DNA of 64,000 bases from Puffinus mauretanicus (lineage: Eukaryota; Chordata; Aves; Procellariiformes; Procellariidae). The notes below the pieces were generated by a model. It was not told the origin of the DNA. It saw only the letters and a list, made by a program, of their open reading frames with translations, and did no database searches. This document shows, in pieces, positions 14,220 through 26,893 of this stretch (positions within the stretch are counted from its first letter, which is position 1; every line of letters starts with the position of its first letter). Both the position numbers and the translations under genes were made by a program. The DNA lies in assembly GCA_023333565.1 (NCBI GenBank), contig JAJKFH010003165.1, forward strand, positions 744,001 through 808,000, given 5' to 3'.

Positions 14220-14720
14220 TGTTTGAAAGAAAGATGTGCAATAGTTAATTTTTTTTTTTTATTTGGACAATCCTAGGGTTGGTTTGGTTGGTTGTTTTTT
14301 TTATCTTTTAATGCCAAAATTAAAACTTGAATGAACGTAATTAATTAATTAATTAACTGATACATAAAACTTAATTTACTTTCTGGAGAGATTGGGCAGC
14401 TTTACCTTTTATTTTAAAACCACTGAGGTTATTTGTAACAAAAAAAAAATCCCCTTTTAAAGAGATTAAATATTTGCTGAATCAGCATTAATTTTTTACT
14501 AACTTCAGTTGATTTGAATCAGTATTTTGGGGAATTATTTTTTAAATTATTTTTCAAATTTTATCCTAGTTTGGATATCTTTGTTATCTTATATATCAGC
14601 CAAACCAGTTAACTATTCCTGGAAATTTGCCATTGTTAAAAATTAATTTAGTATTGATTCATCCATATTTTTTTCAAATGTATATTTAAATTACATACTA
14701 CTTTCTTTAGTCATTGAGTA
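14220..14720. other. AT-rich, TAAT-dense noncoding block
   Basis: This stretch is strongly AT-rich, with a T run at 14,249-14,260, a TTAA/AATT tetranucleotide run near 14,338-14,357, and many TAAT or ATTA cores, the four-base centre of homeodomain binding sites. TAAT density rises automatically with AT content, so a regulatory role is only a possibility. Confidence 0.4.
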
Positions 14721-17700
14721 GAGCAATTAATGGGTTGCATGAGGTTTGTCCTTCATAAATATCATTAAAAATTACTCCCTTCAAATGGAAATCGAGCTTC
14801 ATAGAGCTTGTTATGTCGTGACACAATTACAGCTATTTTCCTGTTCCAGCTCCAGGGGAATACATATCCATTAAAGAGTCATTAGAGAAAAACGTACAAT
14901 CATCTCCTCAGCGGGAACAAGAACCCACTCACCAAACCATGGGAGCACTCTAGGCGAGAGGCTAAATGCAGATACTTTTTTACTTACCCTCTTTCCCTGA
15001 CTTTATCGATCTATCACTCCTTCCTGCATGCTGATGTGGCTTCAGTGCACTGACATCAGTACCGCTGAGCGTTAGGTAAACCCAGTGATAGGCTGGATTG
15101 GGCTGCCTTCAGCTAGATCTGCATTTATAAATTAAATGGATTGAAGATCTTCCTGGGCACTGAAGTCAACTGGCCCACAGATTAGCCCACATCTATGGTA
15201 GCAAATTTTTTTCACCCAGCAGCCTCGTGACTGCATGCATGCTGCCTATTGGGAAAAGTACCTCGGACTCTCCAACTCCCAAACCATGCTCAGGAATTGC
15301 TTGGGAGGAAGCTGGTTGATGTGGGCATATCTCATGCCATGGGCCATCTTCAGGGCCAGAAATGTTTCCATGCACCATTTCATTTACTAAAGAAAACCTC
15401 GTAAGCTTCGCCATACTTGGAGTGAGGGTGACAGCTTGCAAGTCCCAAGGTGCTGAGGTGCCCTTGCAGAGTCAAGATGGCTTTTGGGGAGGCATGCTTG
15501 CAAAAATGGCTGTCATTATGGACTTCCAATTAAAGATGGGCTTTGGGAGATTTTTTTTTGGTACGGATTTCTTTCTTGGATGCAAGTATCTAAATGCTAC
15601 CCTGGGAGTCCTTGGCTTCACTGCTTTTCCAAGAAAGTTTCACAGTGACAGTAGTGCAAAGCACTTCAGAGTACCTGAAGAGGAACAGCTAAGCTTAAAG
15701 ACAGAGCCACGGCTTATTCCTTGTACTGTTTTAGCCACTATCGTGGGGTTTATGTGAGTGGGAGCACTTGGCCAAACATAGCATAGATAGTGTCACGGAG
15801 GAGAACACCCTGTATGAACACTATTAAACGGCTACTAAACTACCTAAAATTTTTTCCATGTTTGCAGATCCCTTCTTTGTCTTCTGAGAGGCGGGCGCAT
15901 CCCTCATCTGAGTGGGAGGCTAGTGCAGGTCTAGGAGCCTCCCATGATGTAGCCAGTCACTCTAATACGGGAAGTTTGCTGGTCAGTCTGTGAGGTAAGC
16001 CCTTATAACATCTGATGGACCCAGCTGGAGAGATTCTGAATCATGGAGCTGCTGTTAGTAAAACACTGTTTATTTATGTTTTTCTAATATTCTGCTGGGG
16101 GTGGTGGAGCAATCTTCAGAAACCTGACTTCTTCAGTGAACTGATATCGTTCAGAAATTAATCTTGGAAGGTGTAACGCACAAAAAAACAATACAGCTTC
16201 TACTACAGCTGTTTCCTCTTGACTGAGAGCCTCTTTAACTCCACAGACAGCTTTTTAGTTGACTGACCTTCAGGTAGGCTTAAGGTAGGTCTTTAGGTTA
16301 CCATCTTAAGCTTTCTTTCTGTTTCCACATTTCCTCTAGTTTCTGTGGCTCACACAATCTCAGGCTGATAATCTAGAAGTGCGCAAGAGCTAGATCTGTA
16401 TTTCTGATTAGATGATTTGTATTTCTCTGCAGAGAGAGCTGAGCTCTTCAACACAGAGAGTTATCCATTAGTGTTTATTACTGTTGGATCTCCTTTGGAG
16501 TTTTCTGTTGTCTAAGCTGAAATTTCAAGATAGCAAAATGCCATGTTTTATTTTCAGATAAAATCAGAAATAGAAAGAAGGAAATGGTTAAAAGCTTTCA
16601 CTGATCATGAAGTTAAATGGAGTTACATATGCTGGGTTTATTTATATAAAGAACAATGAGGGGGAAAAAAGGAAAGAAAACAATTTATGCAAGAAATCTC
16701 TTTGCTTAATCTCTCTATATGTTTCTAAATATTTGTTCCCACTTCTCACTCACTTTGCCTTCCCAAAATGGAATGACTTTTTGTAATTGTTTTGGAAGCA
16801 AAACAGCAAAAGGTAAAGACTTTTAACCTTGATTCTGCATCAGTTTACTATGCAGGGAATCTAGCCATGGCTGTTCTCTGCGTTCTTATAGCAGATGGCA
16901 CAAAAATGTCAACAGAAATTGGTACTGCTACTGCATTTTGGTTTTGCACATTATCTTTCTGTATCCCAGGATGTTCCTATAGGCTGAAGTATTGTGGGTT
17001 TTCTCAACAGGAGTAGTTTTGCCCATCTGATTTTATGGGGAAAATTTACAACCAGGCGGTGAGTATAGGTAATTTCCAGTGTTTGTGAGAGTTCATAATG
17101 TAAAAGTCCAAGCTGCCACACAGCTCTGGATCCCATCTCTAGTTTTAAGACAATCTGAGACCCTAGAAATGAACAACACTGACTTTTGTCCTATTAAAAA
17201 TCCAAGGCATTTCTCCCCTCACAACATAGTCTTCAAAGTAAACTTGACCCTGGCTGTGAAATTCTCTCACGCATTGAGATACCAGCTTTTTGTATCCCAT
17301 GGACATGGCAGGTTTCTGACTGATGTTTGGTTTAGACATATACACAAAGTGCCTGAGGCACCCGCTGAGCCTAAACAAAGAAGCCTGGGGAAGGTCTCAC
17401 CATATCTATTGTCTTACACTGACACCGGCCTTTCCATTACAAAGCCCTTCAAGACCAAAAGTAATCAATAATGATGAATGTGGTTTCTTCCCTGTGTGCA
17501 TCTGAGACAGATGGAGAGTCACGGTGGACAACAATAGCCTGCAGGCAAGGGCCCTGACATGGTTGTTTAAAAAATCCCCAAAAACCTTACATAAAAAAAG
17601 GTACAAAGTTTTGTGTTGTTTTTTTCCATATTTGCCTGCTTGATGACAGATTCCTTCAGCGAGCAGTAACTGCGTTGCCTGCTTGCACGAGGATCAGTGC

Positions 17701-18680
17701 TGTCGCTGAGCAGCATCCATCTCTCAGAGAAATGGCAGGCAGTTTTTCCGCATGATTCTCTCTCTCTCTGCATCTCCCTTCCTTTCCAAACTCCCATTTC
17801 CCAAGCTCTCTTCACCCCTTTCTCCATCTCTCTCCTCTCTTGCTTATGCTGTCTTCTACCCAGCATGCTCATTTACAGAGGCATCATACGGCTGAAAATA
17901 AATGCCTCAATTAGTTGATCTTGGAAAGAAACTGGTTATGGACTATGCTGCATTGTAAACCTCCTTACATATAGCTGTGTTCAGATGGAGGAAGCAGTCC
18001 CACAGTGGCACGTCCTCAAAGAGGCTTCAGGATTCACCGCGCTGAGCGTGGATGTAAGACAGCAGTCTTGCCAAGGGGCCAGGAGGTTGGCTTCATGTTG
18101 TGAGCAGATGCTGCATATAGCTTATCCCATCCCCGCCTGCTCACATTTGTTCCACCCACAGCACATCTCCCCTTCGGCAGAGGTATATACCAGTCCTCTG
18201 ATAAATGCAAAAAGAAGGGAAATCAAAGCAGACTGGAAATTATCAGAACGTGATTATTTTTCCAGTATTGGATTTGTTTTTCAGTCACCTTAGAGTTCTC
18301 TTGTGATGCCAGTAGAGGTACAGCTGGGTAGTTGGGAGGGATGATGATAACTCATTAGCGGTACCTATAAAAGCATTTACAGTAGCACTCACCTAAGAAA
18401 ATTATTTTAGTTAAGCAAGGAGCAATGAGAGAACAAAACAGGAACACAAACAGGGACCTCTGAAGTTGGATTTGGTCTTCAGTTCCAATGGGATGAGAGA
18501 GAAGCTTTCCTGTTTAATTGTTAATAAAAGAAAGCCCAATATAAGCATATTAGCAGGTTTTTATTACAACTTATTAATAAGAAACTGTCCTAATAATATT
18601 TTACATAGAGTTCAACGGATTGTGCAGTGGTGGATATAAATAGGGAAATATTACATGAAGGTCACAAGACATTTTAGTGT

Positions 18681-18702
18681 TTAGCATATAATTAGCATAT
18701 AA
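18681..18702. repeat. 11-bp perfect tandem duplication
   Basis: The unit TTAGCATATAA occurs twice in direct succession. It looks like simple slippage in AT-rich sequence. Confidence 0.85.
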
Positions 18703-19599
18703 TGGGACTACTTGACCTTAAGGTGCGGCTAACTTTGTTTCTGAACATAAGATCCCCTCCCCATCAATAGGCAATCCTAGCTGTGTGAACTGCTCCACTG
18801 ATCACCTAAAAGGATATGTGGTAATGCTGGCATGCTTTGCTTTTCTGGACAAAGGCACATGCTGTCAGTCATCTGCAACACCTGGGCAAAATTATTGACC
18901 AATGTTACAGTCTTTGTGCATCAGTGGGGAAAAAACCCATTGGAGACAAGGCTTGTGACATCCAGTGGATGCATCTTAATTCCCAGATTCTAATTTATAT
19001 GGACCTTGGCCATGAGTCCGTTTCTAATCTTTCCCTTCCCTTCTTTTCCCAGTCTCACCACTCCAGAAGAGCAGCTGTGCTCTGTCCACTTCAAGCCCCG
19101 TTTCTCCCACACCAGTGGAAACGAAAGAGGCGGGCTGGCATTTTAAATAATTTATTCCAGTCTTCCCGCATGGGGAAATCAAAGGCTTCTGGAGTCAGTG
19201 GGGTTGCACTGTTGCAAATGAGGGCACCGTTTAGCTTTGGATCAGGCTAATTCCTCCCTTTGGCTGGCCTTTGGAAGAAAACAAAAAAGCACACCCAAAG
19301 ACAGATTGTTTCCTTTACGTTACTAACAAAAGTGTTTATTCTGGTAAAAAGCTGGAGAGGAGCAATTAGAGACTTCAGGGAATATGCTAAGTGAAAATGT
19401 GGTTTTGGTTATCCTGGAGTACAGACAATTTACTAAATTGCCGTATTTTACTTCTTGTGGTCACCAGTGACACAGTGACCCCATTGTGGTAATGCTCCTC
19501 TGCCATGCTCTGAAAAATCCGATAACCCCTGCAGCCGCCCCGGGACGCTGCTCGTTGCTGCCTGCCCGAGCCCCAGAAATGTGCTGTGTGCCTTGTGGA

Positions 19600-19653
19600 G
19601 GGGACTTCCATGGAAAGTCCCCTGCTGCTGGGCTGCCGCTGGGACAGTATATA
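19600..19653. promoter_or_regulatory. inverted pair of NF-kB-like sites near a TATATA
   Basis: GGGGACTTCC at 19,600-19,609 fits the kB consensus GGGRNNYYCC on the plus strand. Two bases later, 19,612-19,621 reads on the minus strand as GGGACTTTCC, the classical kB decamer. Together they form a near-perfect inverted repeat around CCATGG. A TATATA lies at 19,648-19,653, 26 bases downstream. The block sits in a locally GC-rich patch (about 19,500-19,640). No gene or initiator can be tied to it, so it is a candidate element only. Confidence 0.35.
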
Positions 19654-22600
19654 CCGTCCTGGCTACAAGGAGAGCAAACATGTCATGTCTTGCTATGTGA
19701 AAGGGAAAGGATGTCAAGAGGAAAGTGACCCTAAAAGTCCTTCCTGTGGTTTATTTGCAGCAATTCTATATTTACAATGTGCCTAAAAAAGCCTTCATCC
19801 AAATCTGTTTGGCAAGCTAGTTATCAGTTCCAGCCCAAAAACTTTATTTACATGTCTAATCTCTACTGATCGGAAAAGATGAAGTAAGTAGGAAAGAACA
19901 GGATGGACAGACGAAAATGAGTCAATGCAAGCTTTACTTTTAAAATAGCTCTTTCTTCATTATTTTATGTTTTATCCTAAAGCCATGCCTAGTCACCGAG
20001 CACAGATGTGAGTGTTTGAATCCTCTCCCTTCACTCTTTTTATGCCAAGTTAAGCATTTGCCCTGAGCCCTGTCATCTGAAAGGGATGCCCAGGCACTGG
20101 GGTGGGCATCAAACGACCCCGACAGCTTTCAGCAACCTCGCTGCATGGTAGATTGTTGTCCTTTCTTGCTCGAGGGTCAGTTCGCTGAAGTATGAGACAT
20201 TCTGAGCCTACGGCAGCTTTGCCATTTGTGTGTATGTGCGTGTATGTAATAGCGGTGAGGCTGGGGGATGTTACTGCACTGTTGCAGCAGCCAGCCTCTC
20301 CTAGACACATCCCTGCTGCATCTGTCCATCTAGCTCAAACCGTCTGCTGCTCTGAAGCCGCTCATGTCTTTCCTTCAAGGACATTCAACAGTGTTTCTTA
20401 ATAGAAATGAAGGAAACCTTGAGAAACTACTACCCTTCCACTGTTTCAGTCTGGTATGTCCTCTAGTGTGGCCCCACCTGTTTTCATTGTTGTCCACTGT
20501 ATTTAAACAGAATTTAAAAAAAAAAAAAATCTGTACCTCTCCTAATCTCTACTATCATTTAAAGATTCCTCTCATCCCTTAAAGACTTGTTGTACACAGT
20601 TCTAAAACAGAAGACAACAGCTAAAAGAAACCCCAGTGATAATCAGGTAAGAATACCCCATTCTCCCTTAGATCCTTCCCCATTCTTTTTTTTTTTTCCT
20701 GACCTCTATCCAAATCTCAGAGATTATATGTTTTGAAGGTCAGCAGACTTGTATATACTGAACTAGCCAATTTTGGATAAAGCAGGCTGAATTCCAGCAT
20801 CGTAGCCTGCCTCTGGGTCTCCCTGCCTGCCTGTAGTCTGAGATCTACAGCTTAGCCTTCTGCAGCACGAATGGAGATAGAGGCAATAATTTATATGGAG
20901 AGGTAATTGGTCCCTCTTGCAGATCACTGGTTTCATGCTTCTGATAAGACATCCATCACCAACCAGTTGTCAGTTTCCACCTTCAGATAGTTTTAATGCA
21001 GCGTGTATCTCCCTCCTCTGCCAAAAATATTGCAGTGACCTTCTCTTGAGATGGCTACAGCCTGGGCATCATTAGCAAGATCCACACCTGAAAGGAAAGT
21101 CTGTAGGTTTTTGACCAAGCAGAGGTGAGAAAACACTGGTGTGGCTAAAGCTGCCACTAAAAGCATCTGTTGCTATAAAAAGCAATAAAAAGCTGTAAAC
21201 CGTGAACAGAGAGCAGATGCACAGTCTTGGTTGGCTGGTCAGTGCAAACCCTGCCAGCTTGGAGCTCTTTTCCAAGCCTGTCAGCAGTGGCTCTGTCCTG
21301 TGTGGGCTGAGCTTTGGATTTCTCATGTTCTGTCAAACTGCTCCTGCTGAGTCACATGAACCAAAAGCATATAAAGGGGCACCATGTGTCGGCTCCACGA
21401 GATGCACTGAACTCAGGGACTGACCATACCAAGTCTTATCCTACAAGAGCCTGGCATCGTGTTAATGAACAATTTCCTGATGGACTCCTCTCAGCAATTG
21501 CATGAGTGTGTTATGTTTTGTCCTGTATTACATGCCAGAGACTAGGCAGATCTAGGCAGGATGCAAAAAAAATGGAAAAAGGTGTGGCCATACCATCTTC
21601 TGTGTACTTTCCCTGTGCCTGACTAACAGACGTTAAAGTCCAAACCTGTGGCATCATTCAGTCGAACATCTTTACTTAATTAAACCACAAACGGTCAATG
21701 TATTGACTTCCAAGGGTAGATGCAGCAGTCCAAACTGAAAAGGTGGAACCTATTCTTCCTTAGAGATTGGGCTCCCTGAAAAAAATCAGTCGTGGCAAGA
21801 AGAAAATCTGAAATGAAACTTCCTGATTTGGCCCCACTTCTCAGCTGGCTCACTGTTCTCAGGATGCAAGGGCTACATCCGTACCGCTGGACTAAACACT
21901 CCCGGGACTGTTCTTAGCAGCTGGCAGGGGATGAGCCACTTCCACGGAATTACCCTCTCTCCCCCCAGCGCAGCGTGGCTGCAGGCAAACAGACAGCTGG
22001 GAATGGTCTCTGGGCTGTGCTAACTCCCAAACCACACCTGTGGACTGTGATATTAGGATGTGCCGAAGGCTTGCCAGAAACTGTTCTAATAAATTAACGA
22101 TACAGACGATCAAATTTCAGAGACTAGGAGTGTTCCTTGGCACTGTAATAGATACACCACAGTAGATACAGCGAAGCAGCCCACGTTCTGGACAAAAAAC
22201 TCTGTATTTTCAGCCGACAGCAACTGTTTTCTGGTGTCTCAGACACCCTCGCTTTGGATTTCTAAGGCACGCTACAAGCTGCCACATCAACACACCATTC
22301 CTAGTTGGTAACTTACCCTCCATTTAATCTTTTTCCGTTTCATCTCCTAGTTTTAACCATAGCCCAAAACAATGCTTGCAGTCCACGAGGAGTTTAAATT
22401 ATACTGCTGATACTGAAATTACAGTGTTCATCCTTTAAATTATACTTCCAACTTGGACGTTACCTTTTCTTACTACATCAGGATCAAACCCATGGGGCTT
22501 TTCCTTTCTGCATTCTGTCATCGAGAGAAAATGCTTTTCTTCTGCCTGACGCATGCGGTCTGCTGCGACGGGCAGGACGGTGCGATCGTGTGTCAGAGCG

Positions 22601-23554
22601 CAGGGCCGAGATGGTGCCTTCTTGAGTTGTTTTTACTGTACTGAAACTGCCACCGCTCCTGTGCTCTCAGCACCATGTGACGGGAATTATGTTGTGTTTG
22701 ACAAATTCTGCCTGTTTTAAATTACCTTGTACACCTAAATGATACATAAGTAAGACCTAATAATAGCAAGAGCAAAAGCTGCTCCAAAACACTTCTATGC
22801 GTCATTCATAAGAGTAACAGCTCACTGTTCAGTTCTGCTCTTGCTCTTGAAGATACTTCTTACCGGGTGTTTTTTACTAGTCTGATTAACGTGCACCCAG
22901 AGATGTACATGCTCATTAGGAACTCATTGTTCTTGGTCTACGTCCAATCTCATGTTCATTAATGAACTCCACTGGTACCCCTTGTCTCTTGCCCTCCATC
23001 CCTTGCCCAGCTGATGGTTACTTGCAGGACAATCCCACCAGAACTCGTGGGCCACCGTGCAAACTGAGAGCTGCAAACCTGACTGTATTTCCGGATTTTG
23101 AGGGTGGAAGAAATGCCTGCAAATGTCATTTTAGTTTCTATTACACCGGTAGATTGGTTTTCTAATGTGTCTGTAAATGGGTATATGATTTACTAATCAT
23201 TTATTACCCACAATCCTCTAGCATGTTTATATGAAAGCCACAAATATATTTTAATGTGGATACAAAATGCTTAAATGTAGCATTAGCTAAAAGAGCATAA
23301 TTACCAAATGATAGAGGTTTTTTTAAGTTTATTTTTTTATTTATTATTTATTTTTCCCTTTTATATGATTGGACTTTCTGTTGCAGTAATTTAAAAATGA
23401 AACCTTTGAAGTTTCCATGAGTTCAGTCAGTTGATTTGATGGGGTTGCAGCAGGACTGTCCCATTGCTCTGTGAAGGAAGACCAGTATCTATTTTCTACC
23501 CTGGTAGCTGGAAAGGAATTGGTTGACCCTGTGCGACTTTCCCTTCCATCACCC

Positions 23555-23590
23555 GATTTCCAGATTACTCTCTGGTGTAATCTGGAAATC
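23555..23590. repeat. 13-bp perfect inverted repeat (hairpin)
   Basis: The left arm at 23,555-23,567 (GATTTCCAGATTA) is exactly complementary to the right arm at 23,578-23,590, with a 10-base loop. Pairing stops at both outer ends, so the stem is much shorter than a microRNA precursor. It has no T run after it and lies in no recognised gene. Confidence 0.85.
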
Positions 23591-26306
23591 AAAGATAACT
23601 GTTTATGATTCTTGACTTGTCCATGCAGCCTAGGACCCATTTTAAACTTCTGGGTACTTCTTTATGAATGTCACTGACAGAGCTGGTCTTCAGTGCTGCA
23701 GAACAGCTTGATAGTCATTTGGCAGGCAGCAGTTGTGGGGTGTTTTCTGCACCTGTTTCTTACCTGCCAACATCTATTTGATAAACCTTGGGAGCAAAAA
23801 TAGGCTTTCAGTTCAACTGTGCGTTGTGCACCATTGAGCTAGCCATGCTACCACATCCTCACCGTGGAAAATCACTGTGCAAGATCTTTTTCTGCTCTTG
23901 CATTGCAATTCTGAGGGTTTAAAACCCTCATAAGATGCACCCACCTCACCTCTTCCTGCCAGAGAAGCCATTCATTGTGTTTCCTTTAGCAAGCACGGTG
24001 TTGCTGAGGAGGTGATGTCCTTCAGATGTCCTGCCATGGGACAGAGCTGATTTTCTTATGTAGCTTCACCAAGCAAGTGCTTGAATACCGAAGTACTATC
24101 AAAATTAGTGCAACTGTCACCTCTGTTGATGGTCTTGGCACAGAGGCTAAGGATTGAAGAGATCTGGAAGCTGAAGTTCCAGAGAAATTATGAGTATGGA
24201 GGGTTAATTACATAGACAGGGCATGTGTCCAGATCGGAGGTGAGGGGTCCATTTTTTGCTTGACACTTCTGTGTCCTGGGTCAGGAGAGAGGCTGTCAGG
24301 GCCTTATCCCCCTCAGTCCACGGTGTGTTGTCCCTTCTCATGGCGTATGAGACAATTGCTGTGCTAGGCTGCAGGGTCCCTCCCCATTTGCGGCAGGGTT
24401 GCATTCGTCCCATGTGCTTCCAGTTTGGCAGAGCAAATCCAATTCTTTCCTCACCACGGCAGAACATACCACTTGCGACGCTTAGGTTTTTTTGCAAATC
24501 ACCTGTGGTGAAAAAGCAAGGCTGTCCATTTCCAAGAAAGTGAAGCTGACAAACAAAAATAGATAATCTGTCCTTCAGGTGAGCTTTCTTTGCAGTACAA
24601 TGTGCCAGCTATTGGAGCCTTGTGGAGAAGAACGGTATGAATTGCATGGTCAGGGACTTAATAATTCTTAGAAATGAATCATTGTTGTCAGAGTTTCTAT
24701 GGGAATGGAGAAATAAATGAATATTTAGGCTGTTTTCAAATTAATTCTAACAGAAGATCCAAAGGTTGTGCAATGGCTAGAAGTATACAGAGAAATAAAT
24801 CATTATATTATTTAGATTTTGCTAGTTACTGTTACTGGGTTTTTTTTTAAAAGTATGTTTTATACAACTTAGTCACAAAACTTTTAAACTCAACAGAAGA
24901 CAAACAGGACATTTGGCTGTAAGTTCAGAACAATGAACTCATGAGGTTTATTTTTATATGCAAGTTCGACTTGGATGCGTGCCATGTAACACAAAAAAAC
25001 TGTTACCACTTAATGCCTTTTTTTTCCTCTGTTGAAGTGATGAGGGCATCTGGATCCCATTTTAAATTGCAAACTAGGCTTTTTAGCTTTTTAAAACAAT
25101 TTGCATAGCTTGAACTAATTAATGCTTTGGTTGATGTGTAGGCAGTAAAAGACAACATGACCCCAAGCATGAGAGAGGTGAAGGAGAATTGCATGGATTT
25201 TGGCATTTCCTAACTTTTGAGAGCTTGAATCAGCTACCCGAACATTTCAGTGTAAGCAGGGCATACGTGCAGCGGATGTCACAAAGTAATACCAGAAGGA
25301 GACCTCTAGGATAAGCTATGCATATTTCCCAGCATCACAAATAAATGTTCACAGAGCCTAAATATGCAGCCTTATGTTACGTTACCTTGAGCAAAGCCAA
25401 CAGGCTCAGCCAGATGCATCTGTCCCTCGTGAGTTAAGAGCCGTTCACTGCAGTCCCTGAAGCATGTGTGAGCTCCTGATACCAGAGGCCTAATTTCTGT
25501 GATCTGCACTAGTTCTGCTGATATTGGGCTGATGTCCCTCAGTTCCAGCTGTCTGGACCAGCATCAGCCAATACCCAGCCAATTTCCTCTCAGGTTTTGG
25601 AGTGGTGGTTTCCTCTCTCCAATGAAACTCAAGTCTCTGCAAGCAACTCCCTGGTTATGTTGAAGAATGACACTTCTCCAGCCCAGATAAAATGCAGCAT
25701 CTTATGGCTGAACTACCCTCGAAGCGGGTGCTGCAGGAAATCAGAAGCCCTCAGTCGCATGAAATAATGCAACTCTGGAGGAACAGAGAATTTCTACTCA
25801 AGACAAATCCAGTTTGCATAAAAATGAGGAAGTCTGAACCCTTCCAAACCCTAGTGTCAGTTGCATATTCCTAAAAGAGACGGCTTGGATTAGGTTTTGC
25901 CCAGGTTACAAGCACTTTGCAGCACCGTGGTGAGGATGGTCGGAGGAGGGATTGCCTAGCTAGAGCACAGTGCTACAGACCAGTGAGGCATTTCTGCAGC
26001 GCTGTGCAGGAACTCAACTCTCGATGAAACATTTTGGTTTCATGATACAGCTTGTTCTGCCAAAAGCATTCTGGCATTTTGATCGTGCTACCCTTCAACC
26101 TTCTGCAGCCTGCAATTCTTCGCAGACAGCTTGGCTACAGTTAGGGCTTTTTTCAGAAGATGGCAAAATGCATACCCTGAATCCCAAGAATTGGGGAATG
26201 ACTATTGCTTGAAGAAAGTGTTGCTTGGACAAATACGTCTTTGTTCCTTGTTTGCAGGAATAGTTAAAATGATTTACCTGAAATGTTCTGAAGCATTTTT
26301 CTTTGA

Positions 26307-26311
26307 GGCAG
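26307..26311. repeat. left target-site duplication of the solo LTR
   Basis: GGCAG lies immediately before the first TG of the LTR and is repeated exactly at 26,889-26,893 immediately after its last CA. Five bases is the duplication length typical of ERVL-type integrations. Confidence 0.8.
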
Positions 26312-26438
26312 TGTCGTGGTTTAACCCCAGCTGGCAACTAAGCAACACCCAGCTGCTCACTCATTCCCGCCACAATGGGATGGGGGAGAGAATCAGAAGG
26401 GTAAAAGTGAGACAACTCGTGGGTTGAGATAAAGACAG

Positions 26439-26444
26439 TTTAAT
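26439..26444 (-). terminator. LTR polyadenylation signal (ATTAAA)
   Basis: The minus-strand hexamer ATTAAA is the common variant of AATAAA. It lies about 185 bases downstream of the LTR TATA box, as expected near the R region of an LTR. The remaining ~127 bases to the LTR end would be the rest of R plus U5. Confidence 0.5.
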
Positions 26445-26625
26445 AGGGAAAGCAAAAGCTGCGCACACAAGCAAAGCAAAACAAGGAATTCATTCCCTAC
26501 TTCCCACCGGCAGGCAGGTGTTCAGCCATCTCCAGGAAAGCAGGGCTCCATCACGTGTCATGGTGACTTGGGAAGACAAATGCCATCACTCCAAATGTCC
26601 CCCCCTTCCTTTTTCTTCCCCCAGC

Positions 26626-26671
26626 TTTATATACTGAGCATGATGTCATATGGTATGGAATAGCCCATTGG
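26626..26671 (-). promoter_or_regulatory. LTR core promoter: CCAAT, ATF-like site, TATA box
   Basis: On the minus strand, CCAAT (26,667-26,671), TGACATCA (26,641-26,648; one base from the ATF/CREB consensus TGACGTCA) and TATATAAA (26,626-26,633) occur in promoter order within 46 bases. Transcription would run leftward into the 26.3-kb flank. Whether it is still active is unknown. Confidence 0.6.
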
Positions 26672-26888
26672 CCAGTTGGGTCAGCTGTCCTGACTATGCT
26701 CCCTTCCAGCTTCTTGTGCACCTGGCCACGCATGGGAAGCTGAAAAGTCCTTGACTAGCATAAACACTACTTAGCAACAACTAAAACATCAGTGTGTTAT
26801 CAACATTATTCTCATACTAAATCCAAAACACAGCACTATGCCAGCTACTAGGAAGAAAATTAACTCTATCCCAGCCGAAACCAGGACA

Positions 26889-26893
26889 GGCAG
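26889..26893. repeat. right target-site duplication of the solo LTR
   Basis: GGCAG directly follows the final CA of the LTR and copies 26,307-26,311 exactly. Confidence 0.8.

Larger units (their letters stand above)
11810..26305. other. noncoding single-copy stretch, no gene seen
   Basis: Open frames reach only 137 codons (18,837-19,250 plus strand) and 131 codons (15,362-15,757 plus strand). Neither has a recognisable motif or a convincing exon boundary on both sides. Visible small structures are a 12-bp tandem duplication (12,239-12,262), TTAA repeats (about 14,338-14,357), an 11-bp tandem duplication (18,681-18,702), an inverted kB-like pair at 19.6 kb and a hairpin at 23.56 kb. Otherwise it looks like ordinary avian noncoding DNA. 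Confidence 0.6.
26312..26888 (-). mobile_element. endogenous retrovirus solo LTR, probably ERVL class, minus strand
   Basis: This 577-bp element is flanked by a perfect 5-bp duplication (GGCAG). Read on the minus strand it starts TGTCCTGGTTTC and ends with TG/CA-type termini (plus-strand start TGTCGTGG, end CCAGGACA). Its minus-strand order fits a retroviral LTR: a CCAAT box (plus-strand ATTGG, 26,667-26,671), an ATF-like TGACATCA (26,641-26,648), a TATA box TATATAAA (26,626-26,633), then an ATTAAA poly(A) signal (26,439-26,444). The terminal and central sequences match an LTR family I remember as common in neoavian birds; the exact subfamily name is not claimed. No gag, pol or env sequence and no second LTR are present, so it is a recombination-derived solo LTR. 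It carries no coding capacity. Confidence 0.9.

Noticed and set aside
18837..19250. 137-codon plus-strand open frame
   Set aside because: No recognisable domain or low-complexity explanation, but also no exon boundaries or conservation evidence; not enough to call a gene.
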